DNA of 64,000 nucleotides. Source: Glandiceps talaboti. Taxonomy: Eukaryota > Hemichordata > Enteropneusta > Spengelidae. The stretch spans positions 11,668,440 through 11,732,439 of the forward strand of contig NC_135571.1 in assembly GCF_964340395.1 (NCBI RefSeq). Reading direction: 5' to 3'. How positions within the stretch are numbered: position 1 is the first letter of the stretch; every line of letters starts with the position of its first letter. The notes under the pieces were generated by a model. It was not told the DNA's origin. It worked only from the letters and a program-made list of their open reading frames with translations, and made no database searches. Shown in pieces: positions 20,590 through 33,900 of the stretch. The position numbers and the translations under genes were made by a program.

Positions 20590-22010
20590 AAACTACTGCA
20601 ATGTTGTAATACGCATTACTCATGTCCAAGCCGACCTTATTTTCTTTCTTTTTTTAAAAAACCGTCGAAACGTTTATATGAGACTATTTTTGTTGTGTAT
20701 TAAATGGTCGAAGAACAAATAAAGAACCGTAATTGCAAAACAACGCTTTTATTCATGACAACTGGATACACTTTAGCAACGTACCTTTAAAGTTGTTGAC
20801 CAACCGGATTTGATGTCCTTCTCAGTTTGTCCTGTGTCTGGGACTATACCACTTTTCAATAGGGGAGACATTATCGGTAAATAAAGTGACAATGATCAGC
20901 TCAATAGGATATCAATAACTGATAGAGCCATGAAACCAAACTAGGTCAACATTTGAACTCTTAGGTCAGAAAATTGTGAAGGTATGGATACAATTATCAA
21001 ATTGGAATATGATCGATGGTAACTTGCTGTGAACTAATTATGAATGCCTGTCATAAGCAAACTGAGACTGAATTCACGACTGACAGTTGAATTTCCCTCA
21101 TTTTGAAAATTACATGCTAGGAGTCAAAGAGTTAGAATGGCTAGCTTGGAATCTATAAGTAGGCTTTTCAGCCTCATCATTGTTATTTGTTTCTTATATT
21201 GTTATCACTTGGACTTTGCGCAATACTTGCACCCTCAGGTGGTGAACATTGGAAATGCGTCGACTCCGAACTTATAGAGTTCGACAGTAAAATTGTAACA
21301 GCCGTTGACGTCACCGCCTGGGGCGCTCGATTGAAGTAAATCATTAATTTTCGTTTCTGCGGTACACAACATGTACTTTGGCTTGCGAGAATGCCTGTTA
21401 GGGTTAATGTATAACTTATTGTATAATCACCAGTATTGACATATAGACCACTTAAAAATACAAACTTAACCTAGTTTCTTATATATTACTCATTCTGTGT
21501 ACAATTATGGTAGGGTAAGAATTTTGCATTCCGATAAATACTTGAGCAACAACAGTGAAAACCCTTTTTTCACTTAAGGAAAGCATTTAGTTTGCAGCTA
21601 GTTACCATCGATAACATGTCCATCCCAATTTGATAATTGTATCCATAGCTTCACAGTTTCTTGACTTAAGTGTTCAAATGTTACCCGAGTTTGGTTTCAT
21701 GACTCTATCAGTTATTGCCGATATAAAACTGTCTCCCCTATTGAAAAGTGGTATAGACCCAGACGCAGGACAACCTGAGAAGGTCATCACATGTGGTTGG
21801 ACAACAACTTCAAAGGTACGTTGCTAAAATATATCCCGTTTAAAATAATGACATCGTTTTCGCAATTGAATTCTTTAGCTGCTCTTCATCCATTTAATAC
21901 AAAACAATAGTCTCGTATGCACGTTTCGACTCGGGGGTAAAGAGTCAGGCTGACTTGGACATAAGTAATGCGTATTACACAGTACAGCAGTACATACATG
22001 TCCTTTCCTT
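20590..22010. repeat. Inverted repeat, ~430-bp arms, ~570-bp spacer
   Basis: The left arm (about 20590-21035) and right arm (about 21595-22010) are diverged reverse complements. Matching blocks include the pair AATACGCATTACTCATGTCC / GGACATAAGTAATGCGTATT, the CGTCGAAACG block, TTTTCAATAGGGGAGACA, ATAACTGATAGAGCCATGAA and GTATGGATACAATTATCAAA. A further short copy of the innermost part lies at 22385-22445. No coding sequence is seen in the arms. It could be a fold-back transposon or an inverted segmental duplication. Confidence 0.8.
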
Positions 22011-22219
22011 TCAAGGGGATTGGGGAAACTCCCCATATTTCAGTATATGTAAAAAAAATTCATAAGGAAAAAATTTGGAATTTTATACAGACTTAGGCAT
22101 ATTTTACCGCACTACGGACCATTGAGCTAGCTCCTTCGTTTTTTAAGCTGAATTTTCTAGATGTTTTCAAACACCTTAATTTAGTAGGCGCTTTTATTTA
22201 TGATGTGATCCATCAACAA

Positions 22220-22400
22220 TCGGCTCGTTCTTTGTAGGATTATTTTAGAGTTACTCGACATGACTATGATACTTCATTCTGCTTATATCGAAGTCTACAT
22301 CCATGTCATGTCGGATCGAACCCAAGTAAATTTTCTATTTCTGTTTCGGGCGCAAACATTTGGAATGATATCCCTGTCAACATACTTCAGAAAATTGTGA
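22220..22400 (+). pseudogene. LINE ORF2 C-terminal fragment
   Basis: The open frame reads TRHDYDTSFCLYRS, then a FSISVSGANIWNDIPVNI segment. This resembles the C-terminal end (the IWNSLP-type motif) of LINE reverse transcriptases. Only this piece is preserved. It is immediately followed by a copy of the innermost inverted-repeat segment. Confidence 0.6.
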
Positions 22401-22456
22401 AGGTATGGATACAATTATCGAATTGGGACATGCGATCGATGGTAAATAGCAACACA

Positions 22457-23180
22457 CTAAATACTGTCTTTTGGTTTCACACGCTTCCAGTATGAAGGAA
22501 AAACCATGGAACACATGCTAAAGCAACATAAAAGATTGTATATATACAAATATAATGCAATGATATATATAGTTTGAAATATACAGTCCTTTCCAGGGTT
22601 TACTACGCTTTCCAACCAAAGTGTGTTGTCAAATGTTTTAAATTGCAATCGCGAAAAAATACCATTACGATCTGTGTACATGTAATGATCAACGACAGCC
22701 TTTTGTGAGATATCACCATATCGAATCTTTTAACAAGGCTCTTAATATAAGGCAGGGAAAAATCATATACACAACTTTGAAGATTATAACTACTGTCAAT
22801 GGGATTCACGGTGCACATCCTGAATTCTGACATTCAGGAATATCAGTCCAAATGAATAATACGCTACGTTTTCAGGAAGCGTGGTTATGGTTTTTCCACA
22901 CCTAGATTTATAAAAGCCAAAGTTCAACGACACAGTCTGATTACGAGGAGTGTTTTTGTAAACGTATTTTAGATGGGAGCTCACCACTTCAATATCATTG
23001 TTTTCAAGATTCTGGAACTCTTCCACGAAATCGGGAAGTGAATCTTGTCTACCAGACTAATGTTGATGCCGTTGTTACATTTAAATGTGTAGTTTTTCTT
23101 CATATCATCCAACGAAACAATGTCTTGTGTTTGTGTATATATGACATCTCCTTTCCCAGAAGCTAGGCAAAGCTATTAAA
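22457..23180 (-). pseudogene. Truncated, frameshifted paralogue of the 760-aa membrane protein
   Basis: Three overlapping minus-strand frames together match about residues 40-245 of the protein at 17875-20157. NYTFKCNNGINISLVD corresponds to HKITCNNDILHTVDDS. VAYYSFGLIFLNVR corresponds to SGYYSFGLLYLKVR. CVYDFSLPYIKSLV corresponds to CLFDFSVSFIKTLV, and FSRLQFKTFDNTLW matches FKRFKFKTNDNILI. At least two frameshifts (near 23040 and 22680) and the lack of the last two thirds make it a pseudogene. Confidence 0.85.
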
Positions 23181-23199
23181 TGAACTATCAAGATAAGTG

Positions 23200-24430
23200 G
23201 TCAGGCTCACAAGGTTTCAAATTGAGATAGACAAAAAAAAGACAACACACAAAAATCACTTATACAGTGTGGACTCTGTATTTATTTAAATGATATAAAC
23301 AGTAACAGCATGCACACTACTACACAAGGTATAATCATTTGAAGTTCAAACAAAATCCATGGTCAGTAGCCAGTGACAGTTGGTAGAATCTTAAAGTTTA
23401 AACACATACTCTGGTAAGTTGCCTATGGAAAGCCCCAAAATTGAAAAAAGTATACAGGATAACTGTTTCAGTATATTGACTGAGGTTTGGTAATATGAGA
23501 ATAGAGTATATGTTTAAACTTTAACACAAAATATTTAGACTATTTGCCTCCTGGATTTACCGTGATGAACGTAACAGCTAAAAATATACGGTATGATATT
23601 CTTGTACTGTGACTTTTGTACTGACTAACTGTTTACCATATATGATATATTTATCACTTAATGCATACCTACAGCTATAATTAGTCACATTACCTCATTG
23701 TTTACGACCTACTTTGCTCCACTCACATTCATGTGGTCCCATGATGTTTATGGTTAAGCTAGATTAGATAAGACCTATTGCTATACGTGTCAACGGAGCA
23801 AATTAAAACAAGCCAGTTTAGTTTATTTTACTCTATTTAATTATTTACTTAATTTATTTGGTTGGTTGGTTGTTTGTTTGTTTAGTTATTTATTTATTTA
23901 TTTATTCATTCATTTATTTATGTATTTATGTGTATATGTATTTATATTTATTCATTTATTTATAATTATTCATAAACCATCCAACAGGCATTTCTCAATA
24001 ACAGCAGGAAGGTTGAGTTGACTTTACACCCACATTAATGTATGCCTCGCCTTGTTGACCTGCAAGATAAAAGGTAAAAAAACAAGATAGGATCATTCTG
24101 TGTACTATAAACCCAGATTTGTTTATACAGACGTAAAACTTACCAGTCATCGATTCTGGTCACTTACCTATGTGGTTGTAAGTCAGTGTGGATTTTGTCA
24201 TCCAGTTGTGTATTCCAGTGATGAAAGCGAATTACAATTATGAAGTATAATTTTAACGTACTCAGTGATCATTCAAACTAGTGTCCTTTTGCAAACATAA
24301 AAACGAAGTAACGTTATAGGTAACTGTCGCCATTGCTGAACAAAACATTCATACGTTTATACACGTCCTGTGTAGAACTCAGTAAATAGATATTTTGAAT
24401 ACCTGATATACTTTTTACATTTTTTTATGT
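23200..24430. other. No gene seen
   Basis: AT-rich spacer with a (TTTA)n/(TTTG)n-rich stretch near 23820-23960. The motif AGTTTAAACATATACTC occurs in opposite orientations at about 23395 and 23505, forming a small inverted repeat. Confidence 0.35.
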
Positions 24431-24477
24431 TTATTTCTCTTGGTTGGGCTGAAACGATTTAAATAGGGCCAATGACT

Positions 24478-24515
24478 TTTTATTTGTTTGTTTGTGTGTG
24501 TGTGTGTGTGTTTGG

Positions 24516-24556
<41 letters not shown>

Positions 24557-24564
24557 GATGCTGG

Positions 24565-24618
<54 letters not shown>
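24478..24618. repeat. (GT)n, (GTT)n and (GAT)n microsatellites
   Basis: Three adjacent simple repeats. The Asn/Ile-rich ORF is an artefact. Confidence 0.97.
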
Positions 24619-25439
24619 CTTTTATGACAAAGCGTAATATTTTAATAAATTCAGTTTGACTCTGAAAACATTTAGTCACTGTTAAGAACTATATCAGTCG
24701 CTTTGTACATCAGGGTAAGCTTTCAATGTTGTGTTGACCACTTATAATGCATGAATGACATACGGCAAACCCACATATTTTCACCATTAGAATGTTGTGA
24801 TTTAATCAGTCTTCAGATAGTTCTCAAAGACTAATATTTACTAATTACGTACCACCTCGGTACATCGTATTCCTGTACAAGAAGATATTTTAGTCACTAC
24901 TTATTTTTGCATTTTTGTTTCCCACGGTGAATACATCAGCATCAATGTCGGATGAAACGAATTGTCAAATATGTGTAAGTTTATTGTTATATTATACAGT
25001 ATTTAGGGCAAACATATTTCGATGAAAATGAACTTGTAATCCTTGGAATCTCGCCATCATTGTATTCTAAGCATAGAGAATTAGTCATGCTCATATGATG
25101 AACACACTCACACTAAATCGAAAATATATAAACGATTTGGTAGTTAGTTCTGTCCATCTGAGGCAAGACTGAAGCTTATCTGTCGTAGGTAAGGACGTTC
25201 ATTAATATTTCTATCTAGAGAGAGGGGAAATGTCTTTCGAGCCACTAACTGACAAAGTTTATTCTAGTGCGAATGCACCTAGAACAATCATCGTAAAGTC
25301 AACCTGAAATAACCTGAAATACCTTTATCACTAGATACTGCCAGGAACCTACTGTGGTCAGTGATTCTAAGAATCAGAATAGCAAAAAAACTCATTGAAG
25401 ATCTAATCATGTTTGTTGTACATATCTTTCCAAAATGAT

Positions 25440-25745
25440 AATGCGACACGTGCATATCTAAATGCATAGGAAGAGAGTTGATATTGACCAGATGTGAACT
25501 AAATACCTTGCATAGGAACTTCAAATAGTATTCAGATTGAGAAATTTTGGGTACCATTTATGGTATATCATTAACTTGGTAGATTTCATTAATTATGCAA
25601 ATATTCATTATGATAAATCAAGCTAGAGAGGACATATGTACTTTGTTATCCTAAGTATATCATCATAATATATAAAAGGTAAGCTTGCATTCTTCCGATA
25701 TTGCTTAATTACAGACAATGATTAATTGTTGATCATTAAATTAAA
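25440..25745 (-). repeat. Repeat R4, inverted copy upstream of the DED gene
   Basis: The reverse complement aligns over ~300 bp with 39030-39340 and with 47530-47780. Shared blocks include TAATTAAGCAATAT(C/T)GGAAG, AATGCAAGCTTAC, GAATATTTGCATAATT and ATCTGGCCAATATCAAC-like. The copies at 25440 and 39030 face each other across the DED gene. Confidence 0.85.
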
Positions 25746-25859
25746 ACTACACCAACAAGCTGTATAGACATATATGTATGAGTTTTGTAACCATCGATTG
25801 TACATGGGTTCATGTAAAGAATAATGATTAGTACAATTGTAAGGTATTGTCGTCGTTCA

Positions 25860-26260
25860 AGGCCTATTTAAAAATAATGTTAAAGGTACGATTTGAAGTG
25901 TTGTGAGGTATCCAATCTATCTCACCACTGCAGCACTCATGCAAATCATACGTACGTCCAGGCTCGTACACGGGCTCGATTTCGCCCGGAGTTGAGAATT
26001 AGTCACGTGAGTGGTTGCTGGATGATTTAATTCTCATTTTTATAGACATGTTTTGGTAGGCTTAATACTTATTACTGCCTATAAAACCATGTCAGGGTTA
26101 CTTAAAAGTCATATTTACATGTTACACACTGTATATTATGAATAATCTGTCAATTGCAAATATTTTGTCAAAAGTTTTGGATATTAAAATATCATAATTA
26201 GGCCAAAGGTCAACAAAATGACGCAATTTTCAGTTGCTATGATTTATAGGTAGTGACTGT
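25860..26260. other. No gene seen
   Basis: Spacer sequence with no recognisable ORF or repeat. Confidence 0.3.
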
Positions 26261-26269
26261 ATTTTCTGT

Positions 26270-26748
26270 GTATTGTGTTTGTACATCCATGTATCATCTA
26301 GATTTTATTTATCAAATCAGGTTATGACACAAGTGACACATTATAAGCTGAGTCATACTGATATTTTGTCCCCCAAACTGAATGTATATGTATTTTTTTG
26401 AAATGTATGCATATCATTATTTCCGCTTTCAGAGTGTAAAGTGGTCAAAATGGTCTAATTTATACAACGTTTGAAGTTCACAACTTTTTTTTATATTCAA
26501 AAACCTTGGCTCAAGATTTGTTGTGGACATATTATGACCACTAACTGTAAATCAACACATGATGTTCACTTTTTCCTAATTAAGTTATCAGATCATGATT
26601 TATGATATGTACGAATTTCAACAAAATACTTCCATATATTAAGTTTTAGAGACAAAATATCAGTATAACTCAGCTTATAATGTGTATCTGGTGTCATAAC
26701 CTGATTTGATAAATAAAATGTATATGATAGATGGCTGTACCCATGTAT
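26270..26748. repeat. Inverted repeat, ~125-bp arms, ~230-bp spacer
   Basis: The arms at 26275-26400 and 26620-26748 are reverse complements: ATTTATCAAATCAGGTTATG, ATTATAAGCTGAGT and CTGATATTTTGTC in the left arm appear complemented in the right. No coding capacity. The geometry fits a MITE-like fold-back element. Confidence 0.8.
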
Positions 26749-27938
26749 GTATCGTATTTCGGTTTTCTCGCGATATAACAAAATGCCCAGGGGTGCGCGA
26801 GTGGCAACCGTCAGATATGCTAAAAGGACACCTTTCTGAGGTGGAATCTGCAAAACAATATCATATAACTCACATTGCAAGGTTAACCCCCCAAAACCAC
26901 CTCTGGCAACTGGACTATAGGTAATCTGATTGGTTGTAGTATTGATGTCCACAGAGATAGATACTTGTATATGAACGAAACCACGCCCGCTTGGGTTGTG
27001 TGTCTTGGACGGTGTCGTAAAAGTGGCCGTGGTTTACGATGATGATAACGTAATGTACGTGTAATGTTGTCTTTGAACCTTATTAATTTTTTTTCAAAAG
27101 TTATAATAAAGAGTTGTATTTTGTCAACAAAGCTGCGTTGATTATTTTGATAAAGTTGATCGACTTGGAAAACATATGATGTCCAGGTGTCGCCCAGGGT
27201 CCTCCTCCGGTTATACACTAGCCTACCGCTTGAGACAGCCATGTGTTAGAACTAGTACTAATGTCCCTTTTCATTAATAAATATTTGTTTAAATTATTGT
27301 CAGTACTTTTGCATATTCATATAAATTATTGGTACAACACAATAAATCTTGTTTGGGTTTGGATAATTAGATTGCGTTTCAGAGTCTGTTGTCCGTAATG
27401 GCGTTTTCACAGTTCCAGTGATTTTAATTGGTAAATATATAAACCGTTTTCTACGAATTAGTGTCACGTGATCTGATTTTGCAAACATACAAATTTTATA
27501 ACTTTTACTAAAATGTGTTGGCTTTTGCGTGGTTATTCAGGTGACATGACAGCTCACTGTCACAATTTTACAAATCCGAAAAGACCATATTTAGACCACC
27601 GAGGGCAATCTAACAAATTGTACCATGCACATATCAGCATATAGATTGTAGTGTATATTGCAAAGAAAGCAGTAGGGATTAATGGAAACGTGTGTACACA
27701 TTCAAAAAAAAAAGAACTTATATGTGTCTAGCAACAAGGCTACACCCTTAAGGCCTTAGCAACAGCTAAATGATGGTGTGTATGGCAAAAATGTAACAGC
27801 ATGGCTTGATCTTTTTAAAAAATATAACATAAAGTATACAGTTGTGCTACAACACCATTGTCACTCTTTTTATCTACAGATATATCAATTGAACCCTATT
27901 AAGTTGTTCTTCTGACTGGTCCACAAGTTCCATAGACG
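26749..27938. other. No supported gene; upstream region of the DED gene
   Basis: No ORF here has recognisable content. It presumably includes the promoter/5' UTR of the gene whose first ATG is at 27939, but no clear core promoter element can be defended. Confidence 0.3.
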
Positions 27939-27990
27939 ATGAATCCATTCATACTCTTCCTGAATGACCTTACTGGAAGTGTTCCAACTG
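27939..27990 (+). CDS. DED gene exon 1
   Basis: The ATG at 27939 gives 17 codons starting [11 protein letters not shown], then a GTATGT donor (phase 1). The peptide supplies helix 1 of the death effector domain, which is missing from exon 2 alone. The phase match with 30195 is the main reason to accept such a small exon. Confidence 0.7.
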
Positions 27991-30900
27991 GTATGTATAA
28001 GATACAATGTCTTGAAATTTCAAAGTACCTAAATTTTCAGAAATTGATATTGGGTTTTATATGTTTTGTTATATAATTTACAATTTCTCTAATATCTGCA
28101 ATATTTGGGCATGATTGACATTTTTAACATCATAAATTAGGGAGCGATCAGTTTTACGGCCGGGGTTGGGCAGGTGACTTTTTGTTCGTGTTGTACTTAA
28201 AAATAGTGACCCCCTTACAAAAGACACTCGCATAGTTAATTTTACATGTTACATTTTCAGTAATTTTAAGTGTAAATGGTAAATTTTTAACCAAAATCTA
28301 TTATTTCACATATATAAAGCTATGAGAAGTATGATTGTCTGTTCACGGACATACTAAATATTCATGGTCTAGTAACCAAAGTTCTAGGATATCTCTCTGA
28401 GTTAGTGAATTATTACCATGGATTAATTCGGCTAATTATCAACAACAATGTTTGAAATGGAGTCAACGGGATATAATTGTCAACCCAGGAGTTTCACTGA
28501 GCTTCAAAGTAGAGAAAAGTAGGGTGAGAAAAGCATGCATAGCATGCACCCCACCTGGTATGCTGGGGCGGGAATGAAGGAAGGGAGTTTGTTCGTGTTG
28601 TACTTAAAAATAGTGACCCCCTTACAAAAGACACTCGCATGGTTAATTTTACACTATACATTTTCAGTAATTTTAAGTGTAAATGCTGGTATGCTGTCGC
28701 GGGGATGGGGGAAGGGAGTGCATCCCTCCCATATGGTAAGAGCTTTTGAAAATGAACCCCTTTCGGGGGCCATTTCGAGCACCATTCAGAAATTAAACAC
28801 CACTTCATTATATCATAAAAATATCACTAATTGTAGTCTTTTAATTAAAGTTTAAATTATTTCAAATCATGTTGTCACAGATGATAGAAAAAAGACCAGT
28901 TAAAAAGTGAGAGGATTTGGGGAGGGGGGGGGGGAGACGCACAGTGGAGGCCAGTTATCGTACTATATTATAGAGATACAAATTCATTGCATTATTTAAA
29001 AGTGTGTCTCACCCTACATGTTTTTGTGACCCTACAATTCAACATGTTCATGTCAATGGAGGCAAAGATTTTAGAGTCAATCCATCTAGTAAATTTTATT
29101 AAGGTATTTCGCTACATGTACACATGAAAGTTTTAGTACCATTAGATGACACAATGCAAATAATGGAGTGTAATATTGAGAAGTCATTTCTGACAAAACT
29201 GTAGATTACAGGTGGATGTAGTACAGTGCTGCGACTTCATGTGATATTATTGGATGTATTGACAGACAAAGTGCTTATGTTACAATGAAAAGTATACATC
29301 TTAGCATTTTGTTAATTGTACAATTATCATAGGTTAAAAGGTTTTTACTTGAAAGCAAAAGCTTAGTTTGAAATCCAGAGGCATGATAGTTTTCACTTAA
29401 CTACATATATATACTATGTACTAGTCTACTTCCTATACGTACGCATTACGATTACGACGATCATCTCCACTTACGTATACGCGTAATCAAAGTCATTACT
29501 CTAGCACAAATTTCTGTGCTCACCATTGACAGCGTTCATATAAACATGCTAACGTTATCGTGTCCCCACGTGATTTATGTTCAGGCTGGAAGTGGAATTC
29601 CGTAGTGAATATTATTGCAATTAGTACGTGCAATATAAATGAGAAAACTGTTGCTTAAATGTGCAATGTTGTCACTCCATGTCATATGCATAGGATGTAT
29701 CAAGAGACAAAGCGTTTATATGTAATATCTTAATGTATATTTATAACTATTTGTTGTTCATGGTTTATTATATGAACATACATTTGTTGGTTACTAGATG
29801 CGTGGTGATAAGCACAACGGCGTGACTCGTTTAGTTGTTGAAAATAAAGTGATTCCCCATTATTCATTTCGTGACTCCCTCCTTGAGATCCAAATTGAGG
29901 TGACCCCCCTCCGATATGCAGCCCCCCCCCCCCCCCGCCGTAAAAAAAACAGATCACTCCCTTACATGGTGGATCTATTCTTTTGATCTAAGCTACTTTG
30001 AGAATGGCTATCAAATATGTTCATTGATCTCAATGAATCAGTTCTAAGGCGGAAATATTTGTAATATTCAAGGACACACTAATTTCTAACCCATGCCTTA
30101 CATTTTAAAGGACATGAATATATATTTAACCTTTCACATGTTACCCAAAATCTGAAATCCTAAAATTTCAAAATTTGCCTTTTGTTTATTTCAGACAAAT
30201 TAACGGAGATGGTTGACTTGACAAAAGGACTGATTGGCCCAAGCATTACCGTATGTGACAGGGAAAATATTCTTGAGAGCAAGCAAACTCGTATGTTGTT
30301 TGACAGATTATGTTCAACTGGGCATCTTTCTCCATATAAGTCAGATGACCTCCTTATACTACTGAGGGGTACACGCCAAGAAAAGCTTGCTACGCTTGTT
30401 GAAATGAGGTTTGACATAGGATTTTCAAAGGAGTATTCATACAGCAAGTTAACAGCTGAAGTTGAGGAGAGTTTTCAAAACAATAACGTGAAAAGCCACA
30501 ACCCTCCAGAATCTTCGACTAAGCAAGTGTGTCAAGGAACACCTTCGACATATAGTGAAGAGGAACGCCAAAGCCAATATCCACAATCTATATGGGAGTC
30601 GAAAGGTAATCACATAATGCAGCGATGTCAGAACACGATGAAACTTGACAGAATTATTCACTTTAGTGTTGCTACATTCTTTAGCTACAACCATGAATAG
30701 TTAAACCATAGATTCATAACATAATTGAAGTTTATAATTAGTGCATCACCACTAACTGGTGTGGTTCTTTCACAACATTGTTAATTCAATGGTTTTAAAC
30801 ATCGTATGGAACTTAACTTTGTTATCAGTATATAAATTAAATAAATTAATTGCCTTCCAATATTGAATTATTGTAGCTACAGAATTGTAGTAATAGTAAT

Positions 30901-33900
30901 ATTTTATTTCACTAAACATGTATTCTTCAATCAGAAAGAAAGAAAGAAATTATGCAGTAATTTTATTTAACATGTTTAGTAACCAAATCAAATAACGATT
31001 TATGGTTTATACACACAATCAATCGCCAACTCATTGAAGTAAAAGACTAAAACTTGCGTTACTGTTGGCCGATCTGATCCAAAAATATTGACCCAGTTAT
31101 TCTGCATAAAATGTTTACAAGCACTTAATTTCAGTGAGAATTCACTGATGCTTTTGCGTAATAGTTCTTACTAGTATTATTTTAATTTATGACAATTTAT
31201 TTTATTAATGATATTGGTATTTGTGTTTCTATTCCTCCTAGATTACAGTAATGGCAAAGGAAAAATAATTAATCCATGGTCATTCACCGTTCTGCTACTC
31301 ATGGCTCTAATCATCTTTGGTTATATCATTAATGGTGTATATAGTCGGTCCTGGGAAGAGAACAACGTCAAATCAGGGTAGATATATAACTAAATATTGT
31401 ACAGATATCTATGATGAAAATTGTTATAATATTTAATATTGTCTGGCCAATTATTATTTTTTCATGTTTTTTTTAGAAAAGAGGATAACACAACGAAAAA
31501 TAAACAATTTCATTTGCACAAAAAAATATCAAACCAAACGATAATAAAAAAAACATAATCTTTCAAATAGGGAGAAAGTAAAAGCAAAGTAAAATGTAAA
31601 TAATAACTAATAAATTGAAATGTAAAATTAAATCAAATGAAATGACATCATCCGGAAATGAAAATCATAACGAAATGAAATGCACTATCGAAATGCAAGG
31701 TCAAATCAAATCAAATCAAATCAAATCAAATCAAAACAAAACAAAACAAAACAAAACAAAACAAAACAAAACAAAACAAAACAAAACAAAACAAAACAAA
31801 ACAAAACAAAACAAAACAAAACAAAAAATGGAATGATGGCCCAAAATAAACTACAGCTAAATGAGGGCCTCCTTATCAGGTCTTAGCTCAACAGGCTTCA
31901 GCACCGCATCAATCACATCAACATTGGATCGTGTTCTGCAGTTAGTGGATTCAGCACGTAACATTGGTGTAACAAACGAAACATTGAACCTAACTGATGT
32001 GATGACCGAATTACATAAAGTACAGGAATCACTATCAACTCAACTATCAAATCTTACTACTACTATGGAGCATAAAGTTGGTCGCTTAGCCGACGATATG
32101 ACGGAAGTTAAAACCCGTCTCGAGTCAGATAGTAGGAAGATGGCAGAGATAGCTACAGAAAATAAAATTCTACGTGAACGAATCGAAAGATTGGAAAGAG
32201 AGCAAGACAGACAAGAAGCACAGTCAAGCAGGGAAAATCTCATCATTCATGGTCTACACCAAGAGGACAATGAAACATGGGAGAAAACCGAGCAGAAGGT
32301 TAGGCAACTCATTACTGATAAACTTGATATGAATGGAGATGAAATACAGTTTGAACGGGTTCATCGTAACAAATTCTCCCGCCAACACCCACAAGTCGCA
32401 ATCGCGAAATTTAGCTTCTTTAAACAAAGGGATGCTGTATATCGAAAAGCGAAAGAAATGAAAAATCAACTTCTACCGTGCAGAATTTCGGAAGATTTCT
32501 CTCCTCGAGTTCGAGAAGCAAGAAGAAAACTTGGACAGATGATGATAGAAGCAAGAGAAAATCATGATAAGGTGTATTTATCGTATGACAAACTTATTAT
32601 TGACAACAAAACTTTTGTGTATGACCCGGCAAACCAACAAGTTGTCGAAAAGATAAACAGATACCACTGACGTGGAGGCCAAGGCCTGTATGATAACGTC
32701 CAACCAGATACGCTGACTGAACATTCTAGTAACTCGAACAATAAACTCAACTTTCTTTACTGGAACGTGCAAGGGTTGAAAAACAAATTGTCTGATTTGA
32801 ATTTTGTTTCATATCTTAAGTCTTTTGATTGTTTATGCTTTGTTGAAACATGGATGAACATGGGTGATCAACTTACAGTTGATGGTTTTACAAGTGTGAA
32901 TTGTACTCGTAAAAAGTCTAGCAAGTTCGGCCATAACTCAGGTGGGATATCAATTTATATGAAAGCAAACCTGGGCTATGACCTTATCAAATTAGATAGT
33001 ATCTCTGAAAATATTCTTTGGGTACACTTGAAAGCCAACGACAAACACCTGGAAAACTTTCTAATTGCTATTGTTTATAAATCACCAAGTGGTTCATCAA
33101 TTCATTCAAACGAACTAGTCTTTGACACTCTAGAAACTGAATTAGCATTTTACATGGATAAATTTCCAACATACACCTGTTTTATTTGTGGCGATTTTAA
33201 CGCCCGGACAGGAACTGACCCCGATTTCATAGAAATTGATGATTGTAACCACCTACCTATTGATGAAAATTATGTAAGTGATGAGATGTTACCTCTGAGA
33301 CATAACATCGATAAAAATGTAAATTCTTATGGCCGAGAATTGCTAGATTTTTGCATTTCCACTGGTTTCAGAATTGTAAATGGTAGACTAGATGAACTCA
33401 ACAATTACTACACTTGTATTACTTCAAACGGCTGCAGTGTTGTAGATTACTTACTTATTCCACAAAAGTGTTTTTTTGATGTGAAAATGTTTAAGATTCA
33501 AAGTCGGACAGAATCTGATCATATGCCTATTGAGTTCATTATATCTACAGGTAATACAAACATACGTGTCAAAAATGTAAATACGCTACACCCAAATGAA
33601 CTTGAACACATAAACCAGTTAGACCTTGAGACATCACTGGGTAAAGCAGTGTGGAATCAGCAAAAAGCCAACGTTTACTTGGAAGTATGGAATTCGCCTG
33701 CTACTAAACTACTCATTGATCGATTCAATGACTGTCTAGCTAACGACGAAACTGATGCTGTGAACTGCCTTGACGAAATTTGTAAACATGTGACAAAAGA
33801 CTTTCGACACCGTGGAGCTATAACAGTAAAGAGGACATCTTGGTTTGACAATGACTGTATGAATACAAAACGATGTCTGCGACAGCATCTAAATTGTTTT

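Noticed and set aside
26593-27242. Two overlapping 119-aa minus-strand ORFs
   Set aside because: They begin in the inverted repeat, have different frames and no recognisable content.
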